Source of the DNA: an uncultured Garciella sp.
GTDB taxonomy: Bacteria; Bacillota; Clostridia; Eubacteriales; Garciellaceae
Direction: 5' to 3'
DNA: 16,434 nucleotides
Assembly (NCBI GenBank): GCA_900555725.1
Contig: USMD01000037.1
Coordinates: forward strand, 1-16,434
The first letter of the stretch is position 1. Each line of letters starts with the position of its first letter. The position numbers and the translations under genes were made by a program. Shown piece after piece: positions 1-6,374 of this stretch. The notes beneath the pieces were generated by a model. The model was not told the origin of the DNA. It searched no databases and saw only the letters and a list, made by a program, of their open reading frames with translations.

Positions 1-26
1 GTTATATAGTTTTTACGCTATATAAC
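1..26. repeat. 9-bp perfect inverted repeat at the left edge
   Basis: GTTATATAG at 1-9 is the exact reverse complement of CTATATAAC at 18-26, with an 8-nt spacer. It could be an operator or hairpin of a gene outside the window. There is no coding sequence nearby on either side and no T-run, so no role is assigned. Confidence 0.4.
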
Positions 27-42
27 AGAGTGAAATGTCTAC

Positions 43-72
43 ATATTATTACTTTACTGTAATAATATTTTT
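43..72 (+). terminator. AT-only hairpin with T-run, possible weak terminator
   Basis: ATATTATTAC (43-52) and GTAATAATAT (59-68) form a perfect 10-bp inverted repeat with a 6-nt loop. The T-run 68-72 follows on the plus strand. The stem has almost no G or C, so termination would be inefficient. It may end a plus-strand gene lying left of the window or sit downstream of the Met-rich protein gene on the minus strand. Confidence 0.3.
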
Positions 73-143
73 AAGAACTTCTACAAATTTTATCTGCTTT
101 GGTCATATGGATCTCTTTTTTAGGAAATGCAATTTATCTATCC

Positions 144-539
144 TTAATGGCAAGCTTTGGCTCCACCCATGTCATTATGCATTTGAATCATTTCTTCTCT
201 ATCCATAGATTCCATCATACTTACCATAGAATCGTATCCATTCTCTTTCATAGCTTCAATCATTTTATCATAATCTTCTTGGGTCATATTATTCATAAAA
301 TCGTCCATGGCTTCATAATCTCGATCTTCCATAGCTTGAGCAGCATCTTCAAAACCATTCCCTTTCATAATATCAATCATATTTTCAAACTCATTATTGC
401 TTTTCTCTTCTTGTTCTACTTGTAATGCTGGTCCTTGCTTATTTTCTATTTCTGCACTATTTCCCTTGGCAAAGGCCAAGCCTGTTACAGCACCTATTAA
501 AACAAAACTTACTAACCCAATAACAATCATTTTTTTCAT
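144..539 (-). CDS. Exported Met-rich acidic protein, copy 1 (unknown function)
   Basis: A protein of 131 residues that I cannot assign to a named family. An N-terminal signal peptide is clear: MKK, a hydrophobic core over residues 4-22, then AFA-KG as a type I signal peptidase site near residue 25. The mature part is acidic, probably helical, and very rich in Met (repeated MM, M-x-x-M and DxM patterns over residues 53-124). It ends in Ala-Cys-His. Methionine clusters plus a terminal Cys-His suggest extracytoplasmic soft-metal (copper-like) binding, which is inference. The start follows AGGAGGT with 7-nt spacing. A paralogue lies at 9233-9652 in the same orientation with a longer tail, CHSSHGHKRWI; this copy stops right after CH. 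Its own promoter with a direct repeat is at 583-615. Confidence 0.85.
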   Translation of the reverse strand: MKKMIVIGLVSFVLIGAVTGLAFAKGNSAEIENKQGPALQVEQEEKSNNEFENMIDIMKGNGFEDAAQAMEDRDYEAMDDFMNNMTQEDYDKMIEAMKENGYDSMVSMMESMDREEMIQMHNDMGGAKACH

Positions 540-582
540 ATTTTCTACCTCCTAAATACATTTTTATTTGTTTTCTCTCTGT

Positions 583-615
583 ATTTTAACCAATAATTAT
601 GGAGAACTTATGGAG
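583..615 (-). promoter_or_regulatory. Promoter of copy 1 with 11-bp-spaced direct repeat
   Basis: On the minus strand CTCCATAA occurs twice (615-608 and 604-597), offset by 11 bp, followed by a -10 like TAAAAT at 588-583. The repeats cover the place where a -35 would be, and the sequence there (ATAAGT) is a poor -35. That layout fits activation by a response regulator binding tandem direct repeats. The same arrangement precedes copy 2 at 9697-9729, which supports function. Confidence 0.6.
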
Positions 616-645
616 ATTTTATAAACCAATCCTTTCTAAGTTTAT

Positions 646-2487
646 TTATTTAATACTTTTTATATTTAATGCTCTAAAGGAATTTAGTACCGCAAGAATT
701 GTCACGCCAACATCGGCAAATATTGCTGCCCACATAGTGGTGATTCCTAAAGCACTCAAAATAAGAACAATGACTTTTATTCCAATAGCAAACACTATAT
801 TTTGATAAGCAATTTTTAAGGTCTTTTTAGAAACCTTCATTGCAGTAGCAATTTTAGAAGGTTCATCGGTCATGATGACAATATCCGCAGCCTCAATGGC
901 GGCATCAGAACCTAAACCACCCATTGCAATACCAATATCCGCACGAGCTAGTACGGGAGCATCATTGATCCCATCCCCTACAAAAGCAAGTTTTCCTTTT
1001 GGAGATTTCTGTAAAAATAACTCCTCTAACTTATCAACTTTATCTCCAGGTAATAATCCTGCGTATATTTTATCTAATCCAAGATCTTTGGCAACCCTAT
1101 ACCCTACATTTTGGGTATCTCCTGTTAACATAATCGTTTGCTTTATACCAGCCGCTTTTAAGTTTTGAATTGCCTTAGCTGAATCTTCCTTTACTTCATC
1201 GGCAATGATAATATAGCCAACATATTGATCATCCACTGCCACATGTACCACTGTTCCAACGAAATCTTTTTTTTGATAGGGAATACTCATTTTTTCCATA
1301 AGTTTTCCATTTCCTGCTAATACCTTTTTCCCATCAATAATTGCTTTTACCCCATATCCCGATATCTCTTCTACATTAGAAATACGATCACTATCAATCT
1401 CTCTGTTATAGGCGTGTTTTAAGGAAAGTGAAATGGGATGATTCGAATAATTTTCTGCATATGCTGCTGCTTCTAACAACTCTTCTCTTGAAATTCCTTC
1501 TGGCCGAATTTCCTGTACATTAAATACCCCTTTTGTTAGGGTCCCTGTTTTATCAAAAACAACAATTTCGGTCTGGGCCAATGCTTCTAAATAGTTACTA
1601 CCTTTCACCAAAATCCCCTTTTTGGAAGCTCCTCCTATTCCACCGAAGAAGCTTAGTGGAATGGAAATAACCAAAGCACAGGGACAGGAAACTACAAGGA
1701 AGGATAGGGCTCTATAGGTCCAGTCACCGAAAGTAGCTCCCTTTATTACAAAGGGCGGTATAATAGCAAGAACTACCGCAATGATTACAACAATAGGAGT
1801 GTAATATCCAGCAAACTTAGTAATAAATTGTTCTGAATGGGATTTTCTACTGCTAGCATTTTCTACTAGATCTAGGATTTTATTAACAGTAGATTCTTCG
1901 AATTCCTTAGTAACCTCTGCTGTAATTACTCCATTGACATTAATGCATCCACTGAGAAGTTCATCCCCTACTCCTATTTCCCTGGGCACAGACTCCCCAG
2001 TAAGGGCAGAAGTATCCAACATAGAATTTCCTTCAATCACTTTACCATCTAAGGGAACCCTTTCTCCAGCTTTTACTACAATGATATCCCCAATTTGTAC
2101 TTCATCGGGATCTACTTTGAGCAGTTCATCCTCTTTTTTTACATTGGCATAATCCGGTCGAATATCCATAAGGCTGGCAATGGATTTCCTTGATTTATTA
2201 ACAGCATAGCTTTGAAATAGCTCTCCTACTTGATAAAAAAGCATCACTGCAACACCTTCTGGATATTCACCGATCAGCATTGCACCAATTGTAGCAAGAC
2301 CCATTAAAAATTTTTCATCAAAAAACTTACCCCTATAAATATTTTTAATTGCCTTTGTAAGAACATCATATCCTACAATAATATAACTAATAATAGTTAA
2401 AATAAACTTTCCCCACCAGATATTGATTATCATTGCTACTGCAAAAAGAATTGCTGCAATGATGATTCTCCAAAGACGTTTTTTCAT
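646..2487 (-). CDS. cadA: P1B-2 heavy-metal efflux ATPase (Zn/Cd/Pb), without N-terminal HMA domain
   Basis: A 613-residue cytoplasmic-membrane pump exporting Zn2+, Cd2+ or Pb2+ at the cost of ATP. Visible landmarks: N-terminal membrane segments (about 8-40 and 57-90), the actuator loop TGES at 163-166, the metal-gating CPC at 268-270, the phosphorylated Asp in DKTGT at 312, the His-Pro pair at 350-351 and GDGINDAP at about 504-511. In the last membrane pair, Lys571 and Asp592 (FADVG) match the Lys and Asp that define the Zn/Cd/Pb subgroup, as in ZntA. The usual N-terminal metal-binding domain is missing and is supplied by the separate HMA gene 17 nt upstream, so the pump is split in two. Start: ATG after GAGAGGGG with about 9-nt spacing. 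It is the last gene of the operon headed by the SmtB/CadC-type regulator. No terminator was found before the next promoter. Confidence 0.95.
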   Translation of the reverse strand: MKKRLWRIIIAAILFAVAMIINIWWGKFILTIISYIIVGYDVLTKAIKNIYRGKFFDEKFLMGLATIGAMLIGEYPEGVAVMLFYQVGELFQSYAVNKSRKSIASLMDIRPDYANVKKEDELLKVDPDEVQIGDIIVVKAGERVPLDGKVIEGNSMLDTSALTGESVPREIGVGDELLSGCINVNGVITAEVTKEFEESTVNKILDLVENASSRKSHSEQFITKFAGYYTPIVVIIAVVLAIIPPFVIKGATFGDWTYRALSFLVVSCPCALVISIPLSFFGGIGGASKKGILVKGSNYLEALAQTEIVVFDKTGTLTKGVFNVQEIRPEGISREELLEAAAYAENYSNHPISLSLKHAYNREIDSDRISNVEEISGYGVKAIIDGKKVLAGNGKLMEKMSIPYQKKDFVGTVVHVAVDDQYVGYIIIADEVKEDSAKAIQNLKAAGIKQTIMLTGDTQNVGYRVAKDLGLDKIYAGLLPGDKVDKLEELFLQKSPKGKLAFVGDGINDAPVLARADIGIAMGGLGSDAAIEAADIVIMTDEPSKIATAMKVSKKTLKIAYQNIVFAIGIKVIVLILSALGITTMWAAIFADVGVTILAVLNSFRALNIKSIK

Positions 2488-2504
2488 AGTTTCAAGCCCC
2501 TCTC

Positions 2505-2726
2505 TTAAGCTTTCTTAATAACCACTTGAAATTCGATATCTTTAATAATTTTTTCAGCTTCTTTTGTAATGGCATCTATTTTTTCATCTTCTGCCTCAAT
2601 TACCATCTTTGCAGTCATAAAATTAACAGTAGCGTTTTTTACACCATCTAATTCATTGATTGCTTTCTCCATCCTTGCTGCACAATTTGCACACTCTAAT
2701 CCCTCAAGTCTAAATTTCTTTTTCAC
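2505..2726 (-). CDS. Free-standing HMA-domain metal-binding protein
   Basis: A 73-residue single heavy-metal-associated domain with the ferredoxin-like beta-alpha-beta-beta-alpha-beta pattern. The metal site is in LEGLECANCAARM: Cys12 and Cys15 in GLxCxxC form. It ends in FQVVIKKA. The start is GTG, placed by GAGGAGG 8 nt upstream. It sits between the regulator and the ATPase and looks like the detached N-terminal domain of that pump, acting as a cytoplasmic chaperone or regulatory metal binder. The two Cys indicate soft or intermediate metals (Zn, Cd, Pb or Cu); the neighbour pump favours Zn/Cd/Pb. Confidence 0.92.
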   Translation of the reverse strand: MKKKFRLEGLECANCAARMEKAINELDGVKNATVNFMTAKMVIEAEDEKIDAITKEAEKIIKDIEFQVVIKKA

Positions 2727-2753
2727 AAAATAAGCCTCCTCATATAATATTTT

Positions 2754-3122
2754 TTAATCTTCATTTATATGTTCTAAACCCTTTTCGAATATGTCTTTTA
2801 CATGATCATCCCCCAATGAATAATAAACCACTTTGCCTTCTTTTCTATTTTTCACTAAGCCAGCTTGTTTTAAGATTCTTAATTGATGGGAAATTGCTGA
2901 TTGGGTCATATTTAATAAAAAAGCAATATCACAAACACACATTTCAGATTCATCTAATGCCCAAAGTATTCTAATTCTTGTTGAATCACCAAAAACTTTA
3001 AATAATTCTGCAAGATCATATAGATCTTCTTCTTGAGGCATTTTACCCTTTACATGACTGACAACATCTTCATGTATTACAGTACAATCACATTTTTCAG
3101 CTGCTTGTATTTTACGAACCAT
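2754..3122 (-). CDS. ArsR/SmtB-family metal-sensing repressor of the cad operon (CadC/ZiaR-like)
   Basis: A winged-helix dimeric repressor that releases DNA when it binds metal. The start is placed at the ATG at 3122 (122 residues, MVRKIQ...) because GAGAGGTG lies directly upstream; an in-frame ATG at 3140 has no ribosome binding site. Counting from the 3122 start: N-terminal Cys11 and Cys13, the metal helix MCVCD with Cys62 and Cys64, a recognition helix around TQSAISHQLRILKQAG, and the C-terminal helix with Asp105, His107, His118 and Glu121. The spacing of these last four equals the alpha-5 zinc site of SmtB/CzrA. Both the Cys-based (alpha-3N) and alpha-5 sites therefore appear intact, as in CadC, suggesting response to Cd/Pb and Zn. 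First gene of the operon, 27 nt before the HMA gene. Confidence 0.93.
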   Translation of the reverse strand: MVRKIQAAEKCDCTVIHEDVVSHVKGKMPQEEDLYDLAELFKVFGDSTRIRILWALDESEMCVCDIAFLLNMTQSAISHQLRILKQAGLVKNRKEGKVVYYSLGDDHVKDIFEKGLEHINED

Positions 3123-3149
3123 CTTTTCACCTCTCTTCATCTTATTGGA

Positions 3150-3165
3150 TCAATTGAACAATTGA
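3150..3165. repeat. 7-2-7 inverted repeat in the cad leader
   Basis: TCAATTG and CAATTGA flank two bases, 3150-3165. With transcription starting near 3184 on the minus strand, this lies about +20 to +35. It may be a second operator half-site pair for the SmtB-type regulator or a small leader hairpin. Confidence 0.35.
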
Positions 3166-3190
3166 GTAATCAATCATATATTATGCCTTC

Positions 3191-3219
3191 ATTATATAAC
3201 CATTCATATTATATGTCAA
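3191..3219 (-). promoter_or_regulatory. Consensus sigma-A promoter of the cad operon
   Basis: On the minus strand TTGACA (3219-3214), a 17-bp spacer and TATAAT (3196-3191): both hexamers match the consensus exactly. Start of transcription is expected near 3184, giving a leader of about 60 nt before the regulator ATG at 3122. Confidence 0.85.
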
Positions 3220-3225
3220 TAATTG

Positions 3226-3243
3226 CATGAATAATTATTCATG
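3226..3243. promoter_or_regulatory. 18-bp perfect palindrome, probable SmtB/CadC-type operator
   Basis: CATGAATAATTATTCATG is perfectly palindromic. Its core TGAATA-N2-TATTCA matches the known form of SmtB/CzrA/ZiaR operators (TGAA..-N2-..TTCA). It lies 7 bp upstream of the -35 of the cad promoter, so bound repressor would hinder polymerase access. Assignment to the adjacent regulator is inference from position and form. Confidence 0.7.
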
Positions 3244-3307
3244 TATTTTATTTAAGTTGTGTCTGTATAAAAGCTCCTTTGTAAAGCATATTAAGGCAAT
3301 AAATATT

Positions 3308-3337
3308 AGGGTAGTTTCTCTTAAAAGAAACTACCCT
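3308..3337 (-). terminator. Rho-independent terminator of the ars operon
   Basis: AGGGTAGTTTCT (3308-3319) and AGAAACTACCCT (3326-3337) pair perfectly over 12 bp with a 6-nt loop, a few bases beyond the arsC stop. The following minus-strand tail is AT-rich (AATATTTATT) rather than a pure T-run. Confidence 0.7.
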
Positions 3338-3342
3338 CTACA

Positions 3343-3747
3343 TTAGATTTCGTTATTCTTTATCCTTCGAATCAAGTTTTCTACTTTTTCTTTAATGATA
3401 TCTCTTGTATTTCTGAACCCTTCGATAGGTCCACCTGAGGGATCCTTTAGTCCCCAATCCTCTCGATGTTTACTGGGAACATAGGGACATGCTACTCCAC
3501 ATCCCATAGTAATTAGTATATCCAACTCTTCTGGAATGTCCTCTAATAGTTTTGGATAGTGTCCGCTCATATCGATTCCTTCTTCTTTCATTACCTTTAT
3601 TACCCCTGGTTTTACCTCTGGATATTTCTCTGTCCCTGCTGAATAAACTTCTAGCACATCTCCGCCAAGTTTCTTAGCCCATGCCTCTGCCACCTGAGAA
3701 CGGCAAGAATTATGAGTACATACAAAGGCTACTTTTTTCTTCATCAT
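3343..3747 (-). CDS. arsC: Arsenate reductase, low-molecular-weight phosphatase fold (ArsC)
   Basis: Reduces arsenate to arsenite, which ArsA-energised or free Acr3 then exports. The 134-residue protein has the phosphatase P-loop CTHNSCRSQ (nucleophile Cys10, Arg16) and the DP loop LKDPSG near residue 100. The resolving Cys pair is Cys83 and Cys87 in MGCGVACP. This CGxxCP spacing is closer than the Cys82/Cys89 pair of the S. aureus and B. subtilis enzymes and resembles the arrangement I recall for actinobacterial enzymes, so the electron donor may not be ordinary thioredoxin. Two ATGs are in tandem (3747 and 3744) behind AGGAGG; 3744 has the better spacing (7 nt). Last gene of the ars operon, 22 nt after the probable selenoprotein, followed by a terminator. 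Confidence 0.94.
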   Translation of the reverse strand: MMKKKVAFVCTHNSCRSQVAEAWAKKLGGDVLEVYSAGTEKYPEVKPGVIKVMKEEGIDMSGHYPKLLEDIPEELDILITMGCGVACPYVPSKHREDWGLKDPSGGPIEGFRNTRDIIKEKVENLIRRIKNNEI

Positions 3748-3769
3748 AAATCCTCCTGCTATATGTTTA

Positions 3770-4123
3770 TTATTTATGACTCTCTTGTAATACTTTTTTT
3801 AAAGTTAGATATGCCTTAAACTGATCTACCTTACCTGAAAAGATAGGTTCTCCTTGGACAAAGGTAATGGGTAATTGATATCCCTCATTAATAATTTTAA
3901 ACTCTTTTTCATAGTCGCTTAAATTTTCTTGGTCTAAGTCAATAAACTTTATTATGAACTGATCTTTTATATCGGTTTGTTGAAGAAAACCTTTTAGTTC
4001 TTCATACATCTCTATGGTTTTTGGATCCTCACTGGGACCGCAGTCACTGCTAGGTCCTCAGCTACAGTCTGATGAGATGATTTCATTTTTTCTTCCAAAC
4101 ATCTGGACTTTTATTTGTTCCAT
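3770..4123 (-). CDS. Thioredoxin-like probable selenoprotein of the ars operon (in-frame TGA)
   Basis: Without recoding only a 79-residue ORF from 4009 is seen, and it has no ribosome binding site. The same frame is open upstream to an ATG at 4123 except for one TGA (4060-4058). That ATG overlaps the arsA stop as TAATG and has AGGGAGG just upstream, so translation should start there. Read through, the protein is 117 residues: a first strand MEQIKVQMFG, then DCS-U-GPSSDCGP with Cys20, Sec22 and Cys28, an alpha/beta body, and LPITFVQGEP (about residue 93), which looks like the cis-Pro strand of thioredoxin folds. A stem-loop follows the TGA immediately (4057-4035). Its place directly before arsC suggests a redox partner for arsenate reduction or a metalloid-thiol handler; this is inference. 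Alternatives: a nonsense mutation or base error. I do not recognise the exact family. Confidence 0.75.
4035..4057 (-). promoter_or_regulatory. Candidate bacterial SECIS stem-loop
   Basis: The RNA right after the UGA folds as GGACC, bulge UA, GCAG, loop UGA, CUGC, GGUCC: 9 pairs with no mismatch and a bulged U on the 5' side. The E. coli fdhF element likewise has a bulged U beneath a short GCA-type stem and a small loop containing G. Here the loop sits only about 11 nt from the UGA, shorter than in fdhF (about 19 nt). That is the weak point of the assignment. Confidence 0.6.
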
Positions 4124-5874
4124 TATTTTTCCTCCCTAATAAAATCTTTTAATTTCTCCCCTTTTATTTCCTCAGCACTCCAAGGGATTACTGCAAAATT
4201 TCCCTTTGTATGAGTATCTACTTTATTAATCCATTCTATCTCGTTGCTTGCTTTTGCTTTTAAAATAACATTTGTAGTACCTGCTTTATACAAAGAAGAA
4301 TTAATGACCCACCATTTTGTGTAAATTCCTGCACGTTTTAAATCTTCTTCTAGCCTTAAAGCCTCATAATAGGGAGTGGTTTCTGCTAAAGTAACAATAA
4401 TAACCTCTGTGTCTTTTCTATTTTTCAATCTAGGAAGTAATTTCTTAGCAGATACAGGTATATCTCCTTGAGAACGAGAAATCTCTTTATTATAGCTTTC
4501 TGTTGATTCTAAAAGAAGTAAAGTATGCCCTGTTGGTGCAGTATCAATAACTACAATTTGATCCTCTGCCTTTTCTACGATATCTGCAAAGGCTCTAAAT
4601 ACTGCAATTTCTTGAGTACATGGGGAGCGCAGATCCTCTTCAATATATGCAAGATCTTCTTTTGACATGGTCTTCCTTGCTTTAGAAAGTACTTCCTCTC
4701 TATATTTTTCAAGCTCTACTTTTTCATCTATATGACTCATGACAATATTTTCACTTGCCTGAATCACATATTGTAAGTGTGCCGCTGGATCGGTAGTGGT
4801 CAAATGTACCCTTTTACCTTTTTGAGATAAGCCTAATGCAATCGCTGCGGCTAGAGTCGTTTTCCCTACGCCCCCTTTTCCCATGGTAAATATTACTTTT
4901 TTATTGGATTGATATAGATCCTCTATAATATCTTTTAAGGTTGGAATGAACTCTGCATTAACTTTTTCTTCTCTTACAACATATTTATTCTCTTTTAAAA
5001 ATGCTCTTATATTTTCTAACCCTGTAATATTATAGGCCCTAAAGGGAATGGTATATGTGGTGATACTTCTTAAGTCCTCTGGCATTTCCTTGAGTGCCCT
5101 TTGTTGTTTCTCATAGAATCCCTTTGAAATGGTGTCATCATACTCTGTTAAAACACCATTGATTACCATAATTTGATTTTTGATGCCAATCTCTGCAAGC
5201 TCTTTAGATGCCCTATGAGCTTCTTTCAATGGACCTTCTTCAGGACGGGCAACCAAAATCAATGTAGTCATCTTTTCATCTGCAAGATTTTCTACGGCAT
5301 GTTTATACATCTCTTGTTTTTCTCCCAATCCTGAAAGCTGCCCTAAGCAGGAAGCACCATGGGTGTTTTCATCTAAGAAGTTGCTCCATGCAGAAGGCAG
5401 TTGCAACATCCTTAAGGTATGACCTGTTGGTGCAGTATCAAATATAATATGATCGTATTCCTCTTGGGCTTTCTTATCAGTGATAAAGTAAGAGAACTCA
5501 TTAAAAGCAGCAATTTCTACTGTACAGGAACCTGAAAGCTGTTCTTCCACATTGTTTAGCACAGAATCAGGTAATTTCCCACGATAAGGTGTGATCATAC
5601 TTTCCTTATACTCAGCCGCTGCCTGTATTGGGTCAAGATTTGCTACTATTAAATTTGGTACCTCTTCAATAGGAACTCCCTTGTTGGTAAGCTGTGTATC
5701 AAATACATCCTGCAAGTTGGAAGCAGGATCAGTACTGACTAATAGCACCTTTTTTCCACTATCCGCAAGGGTGACAGCTGTAGCACAGGCAGTTGAAGTT
5801 TTTCCTACACCGCCTTTCCCTGTATAAAATAAATATTTTGTAAGTGTTATATTTTTTGGATTAAAAAATTCCAT
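4123..5874 (-). CDS. arsA: Arsenite-stimulated ATPase ArsA
   Basis: Cytoplasmic ATPase that couples ATP hydrolysis to arsenite extrusion through the membrane carrier and accepts As(III) from ArsD. The start is set at the ATG at 5874 (583 residues, the same length as E. coli R773 ArsA) because AGGAGG lies 7 nt upstream; the frame is open to 5913 without a better site. Two homologous halves are visible: P-loop GKGGVGKT near residues 19-26 and again near 332-339, each followed by a DTAPTGHT signal sequence. The three As(III)-binding cysteines appear as Cys117 (GSCTVE), Cys176 (GASCLG) and Cys419 (SPCTQE). Fourth gene of the operon. Its TAA stop overlaps the ATG of the probable selenoprotein by one base, implying translational coupling. 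Confidence 0.96.
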   Translation of the reverse strand: MEFFNPKNITLTKYLFYTGKGGVGKTSTACATAVTLADSGKKVLLVSTDPASNLQDVFDTQLTNKGVPIEEVPNLIVANLDPIQAAAEYKESMITPYRGKLPDSVLNNVEEQLSGSCTVEIAAFNEFSYFITDKKAQEEYDHIIFDTAPTGHTLRMLQLPSAWSNFLDENTHGASCLGQLSGLGEKQEMYKHAVENLADEKMTTLILVARPEEGPLKEAHRASKELAEIGIKNQIMVINGVLTEYDDTISKGFYEKQQRALKEMPEDLRSITTYTIPFRAYNITGLENIRAFLKENKYVVREEKVNAEFIPTLKDIIEDLYQSNKKVIFTMGKGGVGKTTLAAAIALGLSQKGKRVHLTTTDPAAHLQYVIQASENIVMSHIDEKVELEKYREEVLSKARKTMSKEDLAYIEEDLRSPCTQEIAVFRAFADIVEKAEDQIVVIDTAPTGHTLLLLESTESYNKEISRSQGDIPVSAKKLLPRLKNRKDTEVIIVTLAETTPYYEALRLEEDLKRAGIYTKWWVINSSLYKAGTTNVILKAKASNEIEWINKVDTHTKGNFAVIPWSAEEIKGEKLKDFIREEK

Positions 5875-5961
5875 TGTATTGCCTCCTATTCTATTGATAC
5901 ATCTGGCGAACAAATATATTTTAAAAACTTTTTTTCAATAATCAATAATCTATTTCTCTTT

Positions 5962-6357
5962 TTAACAGCAGCTATTATCTCCCGAACAACAGCCTCCTGA
6001 ATTTTTGGAAGTATCTTCAATTTTAGTCCCTTCCCCTTGACTTAAATAACTCTCTGGAATCTCTAAAAGCTTAACAAATTCTTCATTTGTAGGATACCTT
6101 CCTACTATGATGATTTCTTCATTTAGGGTAACAACAGGAAGTTTTTCTACTCCATTGGCAAAGATAAAATCATTGACTTTTTTATTATTTACAAACTCCA
6201 TTGGGGCATCGGTTAAGTTAAAACGCTCTACCTTTATCCCATTCTTTCTTAAAGAGTTTAAAACAGTTGAAATACGAAGTAATTCTGGATCTATACTCAC
6301 TCCACAAAGCCCAGTGGGGCAACACATAGCAGGTTCAAATATTTGCATTTTTTTCAT
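5962..6357 (-). CDS. arsD: Arsenite metallochaperone ArsD
   Basis: Delivers As(III) to ArsA and may weakly repress the operon. The 131-residue protein has a thioredoxin-like fold beginning MKKMQIFEPAMCC. The As(III)-binding Cys12, Cys13 and Cys18 sit in MCCPTGLCG. A flexible C-terminus carries two further vicinal pairs (GCCSGD...CC, residues 123-131), as in plasmid R773 ArsD, giving extra thiol sites. The ATG follows GGGAGAG with about 7-nt spacing. It lies between acr3 and arsA, the usual chaperone-pump pairing. Confidence 0.95.
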   Translation of the reverse strand: MKKMQIFEPAMCCPTGLCGVSIDPELLRISTVLNSLRKNGIKVERFNLTDAPMEFVNNKKVNDFIFANGVEKLPVVTLNEEIIIVGRYPTNEEFVKLLEIPESYLSQGEGTKIEDTSKNSGGCCSGDNSCC

Positions 6358-6374
6358 TTAAAATCTCTCCCTTC

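Noticed and set aside
99..425. Long plus-strand frames opposite the Met-rich genes (also 9263-9613)
   Set aside because: They are antisense shadows of the conserved minus-strand coding sequences, arise from the same codon bias in both copies and lack ribosome binding sites.
3770..4009. A stand-alone 79-residue protein starting at the ATG at 4009
   Set aside because: No ribosome binding site precedes it, it would lack the first strand of the fold and the cysteines, and a well-placed ATG lies upstream in the same frame across one TGA.
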